DNA of 64,000 nt from Bacteroidota bacterium (lineage in GTDB: Bacteria > Bacteroidota > Bacteroidia > Flavobacteriales > BACL11): assembly GCA_028408365.1 (NCBI GenBank), contig JAOOLD010000002.1, forward strand, positions 77,183 through 141,182. The letters are read 5' to 3'. Below the pieces are notes generated by a model, which was given only the letters and a program-made list of their open reading frames with translations, did no database searches and was not told where the DNA came from. Made by a program: the position numbers and the translations under genes. Of this stretch, positions 38,514-47,511 are shown in pieces (position 1 is the stretch's first letter; every line of letters starts with the position of its first letter).

Positions 38514-40327
38514 TGTTTAGTAAACTTTTCAAATAAGTTACTATAAATTTCACTGTTTTTCAAAAGTTTATTATGAGTACCTGAATCAATTATTCTTCCT
38601 TTGTCGAGAATCAAAATTTTATCACAATTTTGGATTGTATTTAAATTATGGGTTATTATTAAGCACGTTCTATCTTTCATAATATTTTGAATAGCCATGT
38701 TAACGTATTCTGCGGAATCAGCATCAAGGGATGAAGTTGCTTCGTCAAGTATTAAAAATTCAGGATTTTGAATCAAATTTCTAGCTATACATATTCTTTG
38801 CTTTTCTCCTTGAGACAAATTGTTTCCTTTATCACCCACATTAAAATTAAATTTTTTAGGTAGTTTTTCAATGAAATTATATGAGTAAGAATCCTTTGCA
38901 GCTTTAATTATATCACTATTTTTTGCATTTAGATTACCAAGAAAAATATTGTTAAATATTGTGTCGTTGAACAAGAATGGGACTTGATCTACACTTCCAA
39001 AAAATTCCCTAATGGAACTGATGTCATATTTACTTAATTTTTCATTATTAATGTAAATTTCCCCACTATCAAAATTATATAATCTGTTAATTAAGTCGCA
39101 AATAGTTGTTTTGCCTGAACCTGAGTGTCCAACTATAGCAATATTTTCACCTTTATTAATTCTGAAAGAAGTACCGCTTAAAACCTTATTGTTATCATGG
39201 CTGAAATGAACATCCTTAAACTCCAAATAATCAAAATTTTTAATTTTCTTCTTCGAGTTTTTGATGTTATCTTCATCTTTTAAATTGATGATTTCAAATA
39301 CTCTTTTTGAAGCCGCATTACCTTTTTTTATGCTGTAAAATGAAGATGTGAGAGATTTTGCTGGAGGAATTAGTTGAGAAAAAATCAGAACAAAGCCAAT
39401 AAATTCTTGAGCTAGAATTTCAGATTTAGTGTTTAAAACCATAGTTCCGCCAATAAGCAAAACAATTACCAATACAATAGTACTTAAGAACTCACTCATT
39501 GGAGAGGATAAGTCTTTTTTTCTCAGTAAAGAGTTCATAAGCTGACTATATTTTTTACTTTCAATTGAAAAAATCGAATGTATATGTTTACTTATGTTTA
39601 ATGATTTAATGGTTCTAATTCCTGACAAGGTTTCGTCCACCTTACTCATAATTTTACCCATTTGACTTTGAACTTTGTCTGAATCTTTTTGCAATTGTTT
39701 GCCAATGTATCCAATTATAAATCCTACAATTGGAAACATTATTATTACAAGCAATGTTAATTTAAAACTTAATGTTAATAACGCAATTAAAAAAATAATG
39801 ATTGTGATGGGGTCTTTAAATAACATTTCCAAAGTGCTCATGATTGACCATTCTATTTCAATTAAATCATTAGAAATTCTTGAAAGAAGATCTCCCTTTT
39901 TTCTTTTTTCAATCGATTTTATGGGAATTGAAAGTAATTTTTTATTAATTACAACCCGAATATCATTTATAACTCCATTTCTTATTGGAACCATAAAATA
40001 TAGTGCTAAATATCTAAAAAGGTTACGAAACAAAAAGCTTATTAAAATTAATGAGCAAATTAAAATTAGTGCTTTAGCACTTCCACTGGATTCAATGGTA
40101 TGACTTATTTGATAATAAAAAAGGTTTTTGACGCTTTCAATGCTATTTATAATTTCAGGCGGGTTAACTACTCTTTCTTGTGTCCCAAATAAAACACCTA
40201 AAAATGGTATAATCATTGTTAATGATACCAAAGAGAAGATTGATGATAGTGCATTAAAAAACACATTCAACATACAATAAGCTTTGTAAACTTTTAGATA
40301 GCTTAGAAATTTCAATAAACTTTTCAC
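38507..40327 (-). CDS. ABC exporter, MsbA-like fused permease/ATPase
   Basis: A 606-residue half-transporter with six membrane helices in residues about 20-310 and a C-terminal ATPase. The Walker A is GHSGSGKTT, the Q-loop is SVDQVPFLF, the signature is LSQGEKQR, Walker B is FLILDEATSSLD and the H-loop is LIITHNLNT. MsbA-type proteins flip lipid A; drug or other lipid substrates are possible. The start is GTG at 40327, set by a -7 element four bases upstream. It is divergent from rbfA. Confidence 0.9.
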   Translation of the reverse strand: MKSLLKFLSYLKVYKAYCMLNVFFNALSSIFSLVSLTMIIPFLGVLFGTQERVVNPPEIINSIESVKNLFYYQISHTIESSGSAKALILICSLILISFLFRNLFRYLALYFMVPIRNGVINDIRVVINKKLLSIPIKSIEKRKKGDLLSRISNDLIEIEWSIMSTLEMLFKDPITIIIFLIALLTLSFKLTLLVIIMFPIVGFIIGYIGKQLQKDSDKVQSQMGKIMSKVDETLSGIRTIKSLNISKHIHSIFSIESKKYSQLMNSLLRKKDLSSPMSEFLSTIVLVIVLLIGGTMVLNTKSEILAQEFIGFVLIFSQLIPPAKSLTSSFYSIKKGNAASKRVFEIINLKDEDNIKNSKKKIKNFDYLEFKDVHFSHDNNKVLSGTSFRINKGENIAIVGHSGSGKTTICDLINRLYNFDSGEIYINNEKLSKYDISSIREFFGSVDQVPFLFNDTIFNNIFLGNLNAKNSDIIKAAKDSYSYNFIEKLPKKFNFNVGDKGNNLSQGEKQRICIARNLIQNPEFLILDEATSSLDADSAEYVNMAIQNIMKDRTCLIITHNLNTIQNCDKILILDKGRIIDSGTHNKLLKNSEIYSNLFEKFTKHQ

Positions 40328-40331
40328 TCTA

Positions 40332-40339
40332 CAAAGATA
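40332..40339 (-). promoter_or_regulatory. -7 promoter element (TATCTTTG), leaderless geometry, for the MsbA-like exporter
   Basis: TATCTTTG on the minus strand is followed by four bases (TAGA) and GTG. It fixes the GTG start in the absence of any nearby ATG. Confidence 0.6.
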
Positions 40340-40370
40340 ATTAATGGTAGGAATAACGTAAACAAATTAT

Positions 40371-40378
40371 TATTATTG
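40371..40378 (+). promoter_or_regulatory. Weak -7 element (TATTATTG) for rbfA-permease
   Basis: TATTATTG departs from TAnnTTTG by one base but has the same four-base spacing (CAAA) to the rbfA ATG seen elsewhere in the window. Confidence 0.35.
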
Positions 40379-40382
40379 CAAA

Positions 40383-40724
40383 ATGCAATCAAACAACAGA
40401 GTGAGTAAAGTATCCAGATTAATCCAAAAGGAATTATCAAATGTTTTTAACATTGATTTAATTAATCAATTTTCTGGAATCATAATTAGTGTAACAACTG
40501 TAAGAATCACACCAGACTTCTCTGAAGCAAGAGTTTTTTTAAGTGTTTTTCCATTGGAGAAACCCAATGAGTTTATTAAACGAATAAATGATAATAAACA
40601 ATTTATAAGAGGTAAATTAGGAAGTAGAATTAAAAATCAATTTAGAAAAGTTCCAAAATTGATATTCTTTTTGGATGATTCAGCTGAATTTTCAGATGAA
40701 ATAGAAGAGCTCATCAAAAAATAA
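40383..40724 (+). CDS. rbfA: 30S ribosome-binding factor
   Basis: RbfA (113 aa) is a KH-like 30S maturation factor that binds near 16S helix 1 and acts in late assembly and cold adaptation. VSRLIQKELSNVF starts the conserved fold. VTTVRITPDFSEARVFLSVFP and IRGKLGSRIKNQFRKVPKLIFFLDDS are family signatures. The permease ATG follows one base after its stop, the rbfA-permease order seen in other Bacteroidota. Confidence 0.94.
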   Translation: MQSNNRVSKVSRLIQKELSNVFNIDLINQFSGIIISVTTVRITPDFSEARVFLSVFPLEKPNEFIKRINDNKQFIRGKLGSRIKNQFRKVPKLIFFLDDSAEFSDEIEELIKK

Positions 40725-40725
40725 A

Positions 40726-41937
40726 ATGAAACAAGCTTTTTATTTATCAAAATTTTTTTTTAGCTCCAAAAATAAAAGTTCAAGTTCTTATTTTATTTCT
40801 AAAGTTTCAAGCATTTCAATAGCAGCTAGTTCATTTTCGTTAATTGTAATAATGTCAATTTTTACTGGCTTTGAAAATTTACTTTCTCAAATGTATAGTG
40901 ATTTTGACCCGGATATTAAAGTAACATCTAAAAATCAAACCTTTTTCTCAAAAAGTGATTTTAATTTCGGAGAGCTTGATTCAAGTCAAATTGATTATGC
41001 ACTAACAATAGAGAACAAAATCTTAGCTAAATATGAGGATAAACAGTTTCTTGCTAATCTAAAAGGAGTTTCAAAAAACTATGAGAATGTAACCAAAATA
41101 AATGGTTTTGTAAAAGAAATTTTTTCCGAAAAAAACAATTCATATAATAATGTTTATTTAGGATTAGGATTAGCAAATAATATTGGAATACAAAATGAAA
41201 GCTTTAATAAAACTTTAAGTTTTTTTTATCCAAATTTTAAAACAAATACAGCTTTTGGAGTTAAACCATACAATACTGATAAAGCTATTGTTAATAAAAT
41301 ATTTTCATTTGCATCAGATGTTGACAATGAGTTTGTTATTTCTGAAATTGAATTTGCACAGAACTTATTTTCAAACAATGGATTAATTTCTGCAATAGAA
41401 ATAAACTTAAAAAACAAGAAAGATTTAAATACAGTCATAAAATATTTGAATAAGAAAAATGAAAATTCTTTTTTTGTTAAAGATAAGTTTCAGCAAAGAG
41501 ATTTTTTGTTTAAAATTCTTAACTCAGAAAAGCTAGCTGTTTTTTTTATTTTAGTGTTGATTATTTTACTTTCGAGTTTTACTCACATTGGTTTTTTAAA
41601 TATGTTTTTTATAGAAAAAAAATCAGAACTTCTTACATTAAATAAAATTGGCTTTTCTAATAAGTTAATTCAATATGTACTTTTTTTTGTTAGCATTAAA
41701 AAATTTCTAAGAGGACTCATAATTGGTGTTGGTTTGGCCCATTTATTTATCTTCTTACAATTGAAATTTTCATTAATTAAAATGAAAGATAATTTAGTAG
41801 TAGATTCTTATCCAGTCAGTTACGAGCCGTTAATGGTATTGCAATTAATTGTTGTACTTATTTTAATCTCTATTTTATACTCTTGGTTACCAAGCAAAAC
41901 TCTATCATCAAATTTTTTAAGAAAAGCTGAATTCTGA
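40726..41937 (+). CDS. FtsX/LolC-E-like ABC transporter permease
   Basis: A 403-residue permease of the lipoprotein-releasing type. Helix 1 (SIAASSFSLIVIMSIFTGF) is near residue 35. A large periplasmic domain (about 55-265) and three C-terminal helices (around AVFFILVLIILLSSFTH, LRGLIIGVGLAHLFIF and LIVVLILISILYSWL) form the MacB/FtsX architecture. It would work with a LolD-like ATPase that is not in this window. It is co-transcribed with rbfA, and its 3' end overlaps the dihydrouridine synthase gene by 21 bases. Confidence 0.83.
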   Translation: MKQAFYLSKFFFSSKNKSSSSYFISKVSSISIAASSFSLIVIMSIFTGFENLLSQMYSDFDPDIKVTSKNQTFFSKSDFNFGELDSSQIDYALTIENKILAKYEDKQFLANLKGVSKNYENVTKINGFVKEIFSEKNNSYNNVYLGLGLANNIGIQNESFNKTLSFFYPNFKTNTAFGVKPYNTDKAIVNKIFSFASDVDNEFVISEIEFAQNLFSNNGLISAIEINLKNKKDLNTVIKYLNKKNENSFFVKDKFQQRDFLFKILNSEKLAVFFILVLIILLSSFTHIGFLNMFFIEKKSELLTLNKIGFSNKLIQYVLFFVSIKKFLRGLIIGVGLAHLFIFLQLKFSLIKMKDNLVVDSYPVSYEPLMVLQLIVVLILISILYSWLPSKTLSSNFLRKAEF

Positions 41938-42912
41938 GAATTTATCTTTTATGCTTTCTAATATTTCTATTATTTCACTTGCATTCTCAGATGAAACTAA
42001 TTTAATTCTATGATCTTTAAAATGAGGTATGCCTCTGAAATAGTTTGTGTAGTGCCTTCTTGTTTCGAAAATTCCGAGTCTTTCGCCCTTCCATGCAATT
42101 GAATGTTTCAAATGTCTTTTACATACCCTTACTCTATCTTCAATAGTTGGCTTAGAAATGGTTTCTTTGTTTTTTAAATAGCTTTTGATTTCATTAAAAA
42201 TCCATGGATATCCAATTGCTGCTCTTCCAATCATTACTCCATCAATCCCATATTTTTTTTTCATCTCAAGGGCTTTTTCGCCAGAATTTATATCACCGTT
42301 ACCAAATACAGGAATATGCATGCGTGGGTTTTTTTTTACCTCACCAATTAATGTCCAATCGGCTTCACCTTTATACATCTGTTTTCTAGTTCTTCCGTGT
42401 ATAGATATTGCTTTAATTCCAACATCTTGTAATCTTTCAGCTACTTCAACAATATATTTACTATTTTCATCCCAGCCTAATCGGGTTTTTACAGTTACTG
42501 GCAATGAGGTTGATTTAACAATTTCTTTTGTCATTTTAACCATTTTTGGAATGTCTTGTAAAATACCTGCTCCAGCTCCTTTACACGCAACTTTTTTCAC
42601 TGGGCATCCGTAATTTATATCAATTATATCAGGATTAGCTTGTTCACAGATTGCAGTGGCTAATTTCATAGATTCTATGTTTCCCCCAAAAATTTGGATT
42701 CCAATTGGTCTTTCTTCGTCATATATATCCAGCTTCATAGTGCTTTTTTCTGCGTCCCTAATCAATCCCTCTGAGGAAATAAATTCAGTGTACATAATGT
42801 CAGCACCATTTTCTTTACAAATTGCTCTGAACGGAGGGTCACTAACATCCTCCATTGGAGCTAACATTAAAGGGAAGCTGCCTAAATTAATATTTTCTAT
42901 TTTTACACTCAC
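41917..42912 (-). CDS. dusB: tRNA-dihydrouridine synthase
   Basis: A 331-residue FMN-dependent enzyme that reduces uridine in tRNA D-loops. The N-terminal strand LAPMEDVSDPPFRA is followed by the catalytic-Cys loop INYGCPVKKVACKGAGAG. HGRTRKQMYKGEADW and VFGNGDI (FMN phosphate region) come next. The DusB name follows the overall length and motif pattern; another Dus class is possible. The start is GTG at 42912, four bases from a -7 element. Confidence 0.9.
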   Translation of the reverse strand: MSVKIENINLGSFPLMLAPMEDVSDPPFRAICKENGADIMYTEFISSEGLIRDAEKSTMKLDIYDEERPIGIQIFGGNIESMKLATAICEQANPDIIDINYGCPVKKVACKGAGAGILQDIPKMVKMTKEIVKSTSLPVTVKTRLGWDENSKYIVEVAERLQDVGIKAISIHGRTRKQMYKGEADWTLIGEVKKNPRMHIPVFGNGDINSGEKALEMKKKYGIDGVMIGRAAIGYPWIFNEIKSYLKNKETISKPTIEDRVRVCKRHLKHSIAWKGERLGIFETRRHYTNYFRGIPHFKDHRIKLVSSENASEIIEILESIKDKFSEFSFS

Positions 42913-42916
42913 CTTG

Positions 42917-42924
42917 CAAAATTA
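42917..42924 (-). promoter_or_regulatory. -7 promoter element (TAATTTTG), leaderless geometry, for dusB
   Basis: TAATTTTG on the minus strand is followed by four bases (CAAG) and GTG. It supports the GTG start and a leaderless transcript. Confidence 0.6.
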
Positions 42925-42939
42925 ATTTAAATAGAATAA

Positions 42940-43818
42940 ATGTATATGTTCCAGTCTGGATCAATTTTTTTTAAACTGCTTTCATTGCTTATTCTTATGC
43001 TAATATCAACGTCTTTTTGTTTACTAGTTTCAAATTTTTTTATTACCTCGTACTTTGACGTAAGTATGCAGAATTTGGATTTTTTTTTATCTGATTACAG
43101 CTCAAAAAAATCTATTCTAGCACTTAAAATTATACAAATAGCATCTGCATTTGGAATTTTTATACTTCCTGTTTTAATTTTTTTTAAAATTTATAAAATG
43201 AAGCTAATTTATGATTTGCCAAATTTAAAATTAATTTTTCTAAGCATTTTAATTATTTTTCTTGGAAATGGAATGGTTGATTTGCTATTTAAAATTAATC
43301 AGCTTTTTCCTTTGTCCGACTGGATGATCTCATATGAGGAAAATGCTAAAATAATTACTCAGAAGTTCTTAATAATGAGTTCATTTAATGATTTATTACT
43401 TAACATTTTTGTTATTGCAATATTGCCAGCAGTTGGTGAGGAAATACTATTTAGAGGTCTCATACAAAATAGTTTAATAGAAAATAAGATTAATTATTCG
43501 TACTCAATAGTGATTACGGCAATTATTTTTTCTGCTATACATATGCAATTTGCTGGATTTTTACCAAGACTTGGTTTAGGCATATTACTTGGCTATATTT
43601 ATTTTGTAACAAAGAATATTTGGTATCCTATTATATGTCATTTTTTTAATAATTTTTTAATTGTTTTTATAAGCTATTTATCACAGAACAATTTTTTACA
43701 AGTTCAACTTGATATTGACAACTATCAGCTAAATAATTTTACAGCTGTATTGTTTTTAGCATCTATGATTTATTTAATTTTTTATTTCAAGAAAGAAATT
43801 CAAAAAAAGGCTATTTAG
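42940..43818 (+). CDS. CPBP-family intramembrane glutamic protease
   Basis: A 292-residue polytopic membrane protein with the CPBP/Abi (Rce1-like) motifs: VGEEILFRGLIQ (motif 1, EExxxR), AIHMQFAGFLPR (motif 2, FxxxH-type) and CHFFNNFLI (motif 3, HxxxN). Eight or so helices are visible. Members process prenylated or other membrane proteins, and some confer bacteriocin immunity. No bacteriocin gene lies nearby, so a housekeeping role is more likely. Either ATG 42940 or 42946 can be the start. The 3' end overlaps exbD by four bases. Confidence 0.85.
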   Translation: MYMFQSGSIFFKLLSLLILMLISTSFCLLVSNFFITSYFDVSMQNLDFFLSDYSSKKSILALKIIQIASAFGIFILPVLIFFKIYKMKLIYDLPNLKLIFLSILIIFLGNGMVDLLFKINQLFPLSDWMISYEENAKIITQKFLIMSSFNDLLLNIFVIAILPAVGEEILFRGLIQNSLIENKINYSYSIVITAIIFSAIHMQFAGFLPRLGLGILLGYIYFVTKNIWYPIICHFFNNFLIVFISYLSQNNFLQVQLDIDNYQLNNFTAVLFLASMIYLIFYFKKEIQKKAI

Positions 43819-44282
43819 TAAGTACCCTTTCTTGTCGAATAATTTATTTTCAAAGAATTAGCTTTACGCAGCTCTTGCTTAATGTCAGTTATAATACCCA
43901 TTTTGACACTTTCATCAGATTTGATTGAAGTAGTCATGTAAGGAATTTCTTTTTCGTCTTTTGCTTCTCTTTCGGATGCAATGAATTCTTGAATTTCATT
44001 TAATGTTGCAAAAGAATCATTAAGCTGAATTCTTGGTTTTGATCCAAATGACGCCTGCATTCTTTTTACTGGTGGTCCAACGTATATATAACTTACTAAA
44101 GATTTTTTCTCCATTTTCTTTATTTCAGTTGCTTTTGGAATCATTACTTCAACAAAAAGAGTTGTTTCTCTCATCACAGTAGTTACCATAAAGAAAAAAA
44201 GCAACATAAAAACTATGTCCGGTAATGCTGCAGTTGAAATAGCTGGGGTTCCTTTATTATCTTTGTTTCTAAACTTTGACAT
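43815..44282 (-). CDS. exbD: ExbD/TolR-family biopolymer transport protein (second copy)
   Basis: A 155-residue energy-transducing subunit with one N-terminal membrane helix (IVFMLLFFFMVTTVM) preceded by the acidic/basic lead ISTAALPDIVF, in which Asp is the conserved proton-path residue. The periplasmic domain has IYVGPPVKRMQ and ends RKANSLKINYSTRKGTY. It works with ExbB and TonB to use proton motive force at the outer membrane. It is last in a four-gene operon. Confidence 0.87.
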   Translation of the reverse strand: MSKFRNKDNKGTPAISTAALPDIVFMLLFFFMVTTVMRETTLFVEVMIPKATEIKKMEKKSLVSYIYVGPPVKRMQASFGSKPRIQLNDSFATLNEIQEFIASEREAKDEKEIPYMTTSIKSDESVKMGIITDIKQELRKANSLKINYSTRKGTY

Positions 44283-44283
44283 A

Positions 44284-44826
44284 TCAGCTTCCTATATTTT
44301 TTGGTTCTGCTTCAGAAATTTTTTGAGGATATTCTTTTCTTATTTCTTTTTGTTTTGATTTGTTTAAATCAATGTATCTATCTCCAAATCTTTCCAAAGC
44401 GACTTCATTTCTAATTTCATTGTAAGCTGCTGCTAATTCATTCTGAACTCTTACATACATTTTGTAAGAGGTCCCTCTGTCATTTTGAAGTGAGATTATG
44501 GCTTTTTCTGGATTGTCTGATAGAGTAGGATTTGCACCGTTATTATTGATAAATTTTTTAGCTCCTTCTTTAAGTTGATTTATATTCATGGGCTCTCCTT
44601 CAACTAAAAGATTATCTCCAGCATTTACCAACACAACATATATATTTCTTGCATGAATTTCAGGCGGAGTTTCTTGTTCTTCTTCAGGAATTGGAGGTAG
44701 TTTTCTAGCTATTCCAGTGTCAACATCCATTGTGGTTGTTACAAGAAAAAATATTAGTAGTAAAAAAGCAATATCCGCCATTGAACCAGCATTGATTTCC
44801 TGTAATCCTCTTTTTTTTCTAGCCAT
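44284..44826 (-). CDS. exbD: ExbD/TolR-family biopolymer transport protein (first copy)
   Basis: A 180-residue ExbD-family protein. The start region INAGSMADIAFLLLIFFLVTTTMD contains the helix and conserved Asp (MADIAF). The periplasmic domain carries NIYVVLVNAGDNLLVEG and ends in a charged tail. Tandem, divergent ExbD copies after ExbB are typical of Bacteroidota Ton systems. One base separates its stop from the second exbD start, so the two are co-translated. Confidence 0.88.
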   Translation of the reverse strand: MARKKRGLQEINAGSMADIAFLLLIFFLVTTTMDVDTGIARKLPPIPEEEQETPPEIHARNIYVVLVNAGDNLLVEGEPMNINQLKEGAKKFINNNGANPTLSDNPEKAIISLQNDRGTSYKMYVRVQNELAAAYNEIRNEVALERFGDRYIDLNKSKQKEIRKEYPQKISEAEPKNIGS

Positions 44827-45156
44827 TTATTTTTTAAATGCTTTGGTAAATTCTGAGTAGATTACTCCAATTATTGCGATAGTAGTTAAAATATAAAATG
44901 TGTATAAGCCCATTCCAACTCTTTTTGATGATGAAGAGCTTATTTCATATTTTTCATATGATGGTAAAACAGTATCAGAGGCTAGCACAAATGATAAAAT
45001 GACAACAGTAATAAATGCACTTATTCCGATGAGGGTTTTTTTAGAGTTACCGCTTCTGGAAAAAAGTTTTAGAAAACCAAAAGATATAGCAATAAGTGCA
45101 CCAATAGCAATTAGAGCGTAAGTTAAAAGAATACCAATATTTACTATGCTGACCAT
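44827..45156 (-). CDS. Three-helix membrane protein between exbB and exbD
   Basis: A 109-residue membrane protein with three hydrophobic segments: NIGILLTYALIAIGALIAISFGF, LIGISAFITVVILSFVLA and YTFYILTTIAIIGVIYSEF, joined by a short periplasmic-type loop (SDTVLPSYEKYE). I do not know a function. Its fixed place between exbB (four bases) and exbD (abutting) suggests a structural or assembly accessory of the Ton motor. Confidence 0.75.
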   Translation of the reverse strand: MVSIVNIGILLTYALIAIGALIAISFGFLKLFSRSGNSKKTLIGISAFITVVILSFVLASDTVLPSYEKYEISSSSSKRVGMGLYTFYILTTIAIIGVIYSEFTKAFKK

Positions 45157-45160
45157 TACT

Positions 45161-45961
45161 TTATTTTTTTGACAATAAATCTACTAACTTGATTGAGGCA
45201 TCTTCCATGTCATTTACTAGATTGTCAATCTTGGATACTAAATAGTTGTAGAAAATCTGCAAAATGATTGCTACTATAAGTCCAAATACAGTTGTTAAAA
45301 GAGCAACTTTTATTCCTCCAGCAACAAGTGATGGAGAAATATCTCCAGCAGCCTCAATGGCATCAAATGCACCAATCATACCAATAACCGTACCCATAAA
45401 TCCAAGCATAGGTGCAAGTGCAATGAATAAAGAAATCCAAGATAAACCTCTTTCTAATAACCCCATCTGAACAGACCCGTATGAAACAACAGATTTTTCA
45501 ACCATTTCAATACCTTCGTTAGATCTTTCAAGACCTTGATAGAATATTGAGGCTACAGGCCCTTTGGTATTTCTACAAATCGTCTTAGCATCTTCAACAC
45601 CGCCGCTTGATAATGCTGATTCAACATCATTAACAAGTTTTTCAGTATTCTGCGATGCGAGATTTAAATATATAATTCTCTCTATTGATAGCGCTAAGCC
45701 TAAGATTAAACACAATAAGACAATCCCCATAAAACCAGGACCCCCTTCTATAAATTTTTCTTTTATAACTTGATGGAAACTTTTACTTTCATCAACTTCT
45801 GGTTCTTGCATAACCTCAACAACTTCTTCTGTTGCTGAATCAGCAGACATTATAGTATCTGTGTTTGCCATATTAGAGTCATAGCTATCTTGAGCAAACA
45901 TGATGCTAGAGAAACATAAAACTGCAAATAGTATTGAAATTAATTTAAATCTTTTTTTCAT
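45161..45961 (-). CDS. exbB: MotA/TolQ/ExbB proton channel protein with cleavable N-terminus
   Basis: A 266-residue proton-channel subunit. Residues 1-23 look like a signal peptide (LISILFAVLCFSSIMFAQ), followed by an acidic stretch rich in Asp, Glu, Ser and Thr, then the first channel helix near 75-95. The conserved MotA/ExbB block (LLERGLSWISLFIALAPMLGFMGTVIGMI) and a last helix (VFGLIVAIILQIF) follow. It drives the exbD copies downstream. A -7 element lies 24 bases before the ATG. Confidence 0.9.
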   Translation of the reverse strand: MKKRFKLISILFAVLCFSSIMFAQDSYDSNMANTDTIMSADSATEEVVEVMQEPEVDESKSFHQVIKEKFIEGGPGFMGIVLLCLILGLALSIERIIYLNLASQNTEKLVNDVESALSSGGVEDAKTICRNTKGPVASIFYQGLERSNEGIEMVEKSVVSYGSVQMGLLERGLSWISLFIALAPMLGFMGTVIGMIGAFDAIEAAGDISPSLVAGGIKVALLTTVFGLIVAIILQIFYNYLVSKIDNLVNDMEDASIKLVDLLSKK

Positions 45962-45985
45962 TGTGTTGTATTTTTATAGGTGGAA

Positions 45986-45993
45986 CAAATTTA
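45986..45993 (-). promoter_or_regulatory. -7 promoter element (TAAATTTG) for the exbB operon
   Basis: TAAATTTG on the minus strand, 24 bases before the exbB ATG and within the 40-base gap after the superoxide dismutase stop, so the Ton operon has its own promoter. Confidence 0.55.
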
Positions 45994-46001
45994 AAAAAAT
46001 A

Positions 46002-46694
46002 TTATAATGACACTAAGTATCTTCTATTGACTTCGTCCCAGTTTATAATATTAAAAAATGCGTTTATATAATCAGGTCGTCTGTTTTGATAATTTAAATA
46101 ATATGCATGCTCCCAGACATCGATTCCTAAAATCGGAGTCCCTCCGCAACCATTTTCCATTATAGGATTATCTTGATTTGCAGTAGAGCAGGTATTTAAT
46201 TTACCGTTGTTCACACAAAGCCATGCCCAGCCAGAACCAAATTGAGTTGCTGCAGCTTTCGAAAAAGTATCCTTAAAATTATCGAAACTTCCGAAACTTT
46301 CAACTATTGCATTTCCTACTTCATTATTTGGTATTCCACCTCCATTAGGGGTTATAATTTCCCAAAACAAACAGTGATTGTAAAATCCTCCTCCATTATT
46401 TCTAACAGCACTTGACAGGTTTTTTGATTTCAGTATTTCTTCAATAGACTTACCTGCAAGTTCAGTGCCTTCTATTGCTGCATTTAGCTTCGTAGTATAA
46501 CCATTGTGATGTTTACTATGGTGAATCTCCATTGTTTTAGCATCAATATGAGGCTCTAATTCGTTGTATGAGTATTTTAGTTGTGGTAATTCAAATGCCA
46601 TATTTTTTCTTTTAAAATTAAACAATCTTGGAACAAAAGCTAAAGTTGCAATACCCAAAGTAAAATATGCTAGAAACTTTCTTCTTGTGCTCAC
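46002..46694 (-). CDS. sodA: Superoxide dismutase (Mn/Fe) with N-terminal RR-type export signal
   Basis: A 230-residue SOD. The canonical enzyme begins at [12 protein letters not shown] (residue 32). The 31 residues before it read [11 protein letters not shown], a hydrophobic stretch ([11 protein letters not shown]) and a basic segment, resembling a twin-arginine or membrane-anchoring signal. Metal ligands are present in [21 protein letters not shown] and [19 protein letters not shown] places the active-site Gln as in Mn-type enzymes, though a cambialistic enzyme is possible. GTG at 46694 is supported by a -7 element four bases upstream, so the extension is probably real and the enzyme faces the periplasm. 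Confidence 0.9.
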   Translation of the reverse strand: MSTRRKFLAYFTLGIATLAFVPRLFNFKRKNMAFELPQLKYSYNELEPHIDAKTMEIHHSKHHNGYTTKLNAAIEGTELAGKSIEEILKSKNLSSAVRNNGGGFYNHCLFWEIITPNGGGIPNNEVGNAIVESFGSFDNFKDTFSKAAATQFGSGWAWLCVNNGKLNTCSTANQDNPIMENGCGGTPILGIDVWEHAYYLNYQNRRPDYINAFFNIINWDEVNRRYLVSL

Positions 46695-46698
46695 TAGG

Positions 46699-46706
46699 CA
46701 AAAGTA
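46699..46706 (-). promoter_or_regulatory. -7 promoter element (TACTTTTG), leaderless geometry, for superoxide dismutase
   Basis: TACTTTTG on the minus strand fills the 16-base gap between the sulfotransferase stop and the SOD GTG, with four bases (CCTA) to the start. It decides the long, signal-bearing SOD start. Confidence 0.6.
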
Positions 46707-46710
46707 ATAA

Positions 46711-47511
46711 TTATTTTTCTTGAAAGAAGCCTTCGCTTACTAAAAATTCTTTTTGATTATTCTGTATATTATTCTTTATGTTTTCTTTATTTCTAAGATT
46801 TTTGTAAACTAACTTACAGCAATTTATTAAGGCTTCTTTGTTATATTTTATTTCTAAAAAATTAAAAGCTTCTGCTAATATTTCTTTTGGGTTAAGAGTA
46901 AGGTTAGAGTAATTTATTAAAAAAAAATCTTTATTGGATTCATTAAAAAATTTATTAATTGCGATATAAGATAATCTCCATTCAAGAAGTCCTTTATTAA
47001 AATCAGTTTTTAAAAAATCTTTAGTTTCAATGTTATTTCTCTTTGCATATTCAATTAACAACCTTAGCTTGTTGTCATTGATGCCATACCAATTCCCCTT
47101 TCCAATTTTTTCTTCAATTGATGCTGCAACTTCAAGGGGATTTCTTTTAATGACAATAAATTTTGCTTCAGGAAAGGCTTTACTAATAAAATTTAATCTA
47201 AAACAGTTTACAGGAAGTTTTTCAAGAATATTATTTTTCTTGTTTCTTTCAGCTTCCTTAAAAAAAACACTTCTAATCTTTTCATTTTTTTTTGTGTTGT
47301 ATTCACTATTCTTGAAATCAAGAACAGAGTTGATATTGTCCCAAATGTTCAATTCAGGAAAGACCTTATGCCAAAGATCGCGCCTTTCGTTTAAAACATG
47401 TGTATTGGAGCATGAGCCAATAAGCCTGGAAAGTAGTGTTGTTCCAGATCTACCACATCCAACAAGAAAAACAATATTTTCTGGTTTTTTTCTGCTAAAT
47501 AAATTAATCAT
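46711..47511 (-). CDS. Sulfotransferase family protein
   Basis: A 266-residue PAPS-dependent sulfotransferase-like protein. The 5'-phosphosulfate loop is [16 protein letters not shown] (residues 17-32), and the 3'-phosphate segment is [15 protein letters not shown] near residue 123. It transfers sulfate to a sugar, peptide or small molecule that cannot be named. It overlaps the flavin reductase stop by eight bases, so it is transcribed with the tyrosine-catabolism genes, an unexpected partner. No carbohydrate genes are adjacent. Confidence 0.82.
   Translation of the reverse strand: MINLFSRKKPENIVFLVGCGRSGTTLLSRLIGSCSNTHVLNERRDLWHKVFPELNIWDNINSVLDFKNSEYNTKKNEKIRSVFFKEAERNKKNNILEKLPVNCFRLNFISKAFPEAKFIVIKRNPLEVAASIEEKIGKGNWYGINDNKLRLLIEYAKRNNIETKDFLKTDFNKGLLEWRLSYIAINKFFNESNKDFFLINYSNLTLNPKEILAEAFNFLEIKYNKEALINCCKLVYKNLRNKENIKNNIQNNQKEFLVSEGFFQEK

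Noticed and set aside
42940..43818. CPBP protease as bacteriocin immunity or toxin-antitoxin component
   Set aside because: No peptide precursor, transporter or toxin gene lies beside it; neighbours are housekeeping genes.
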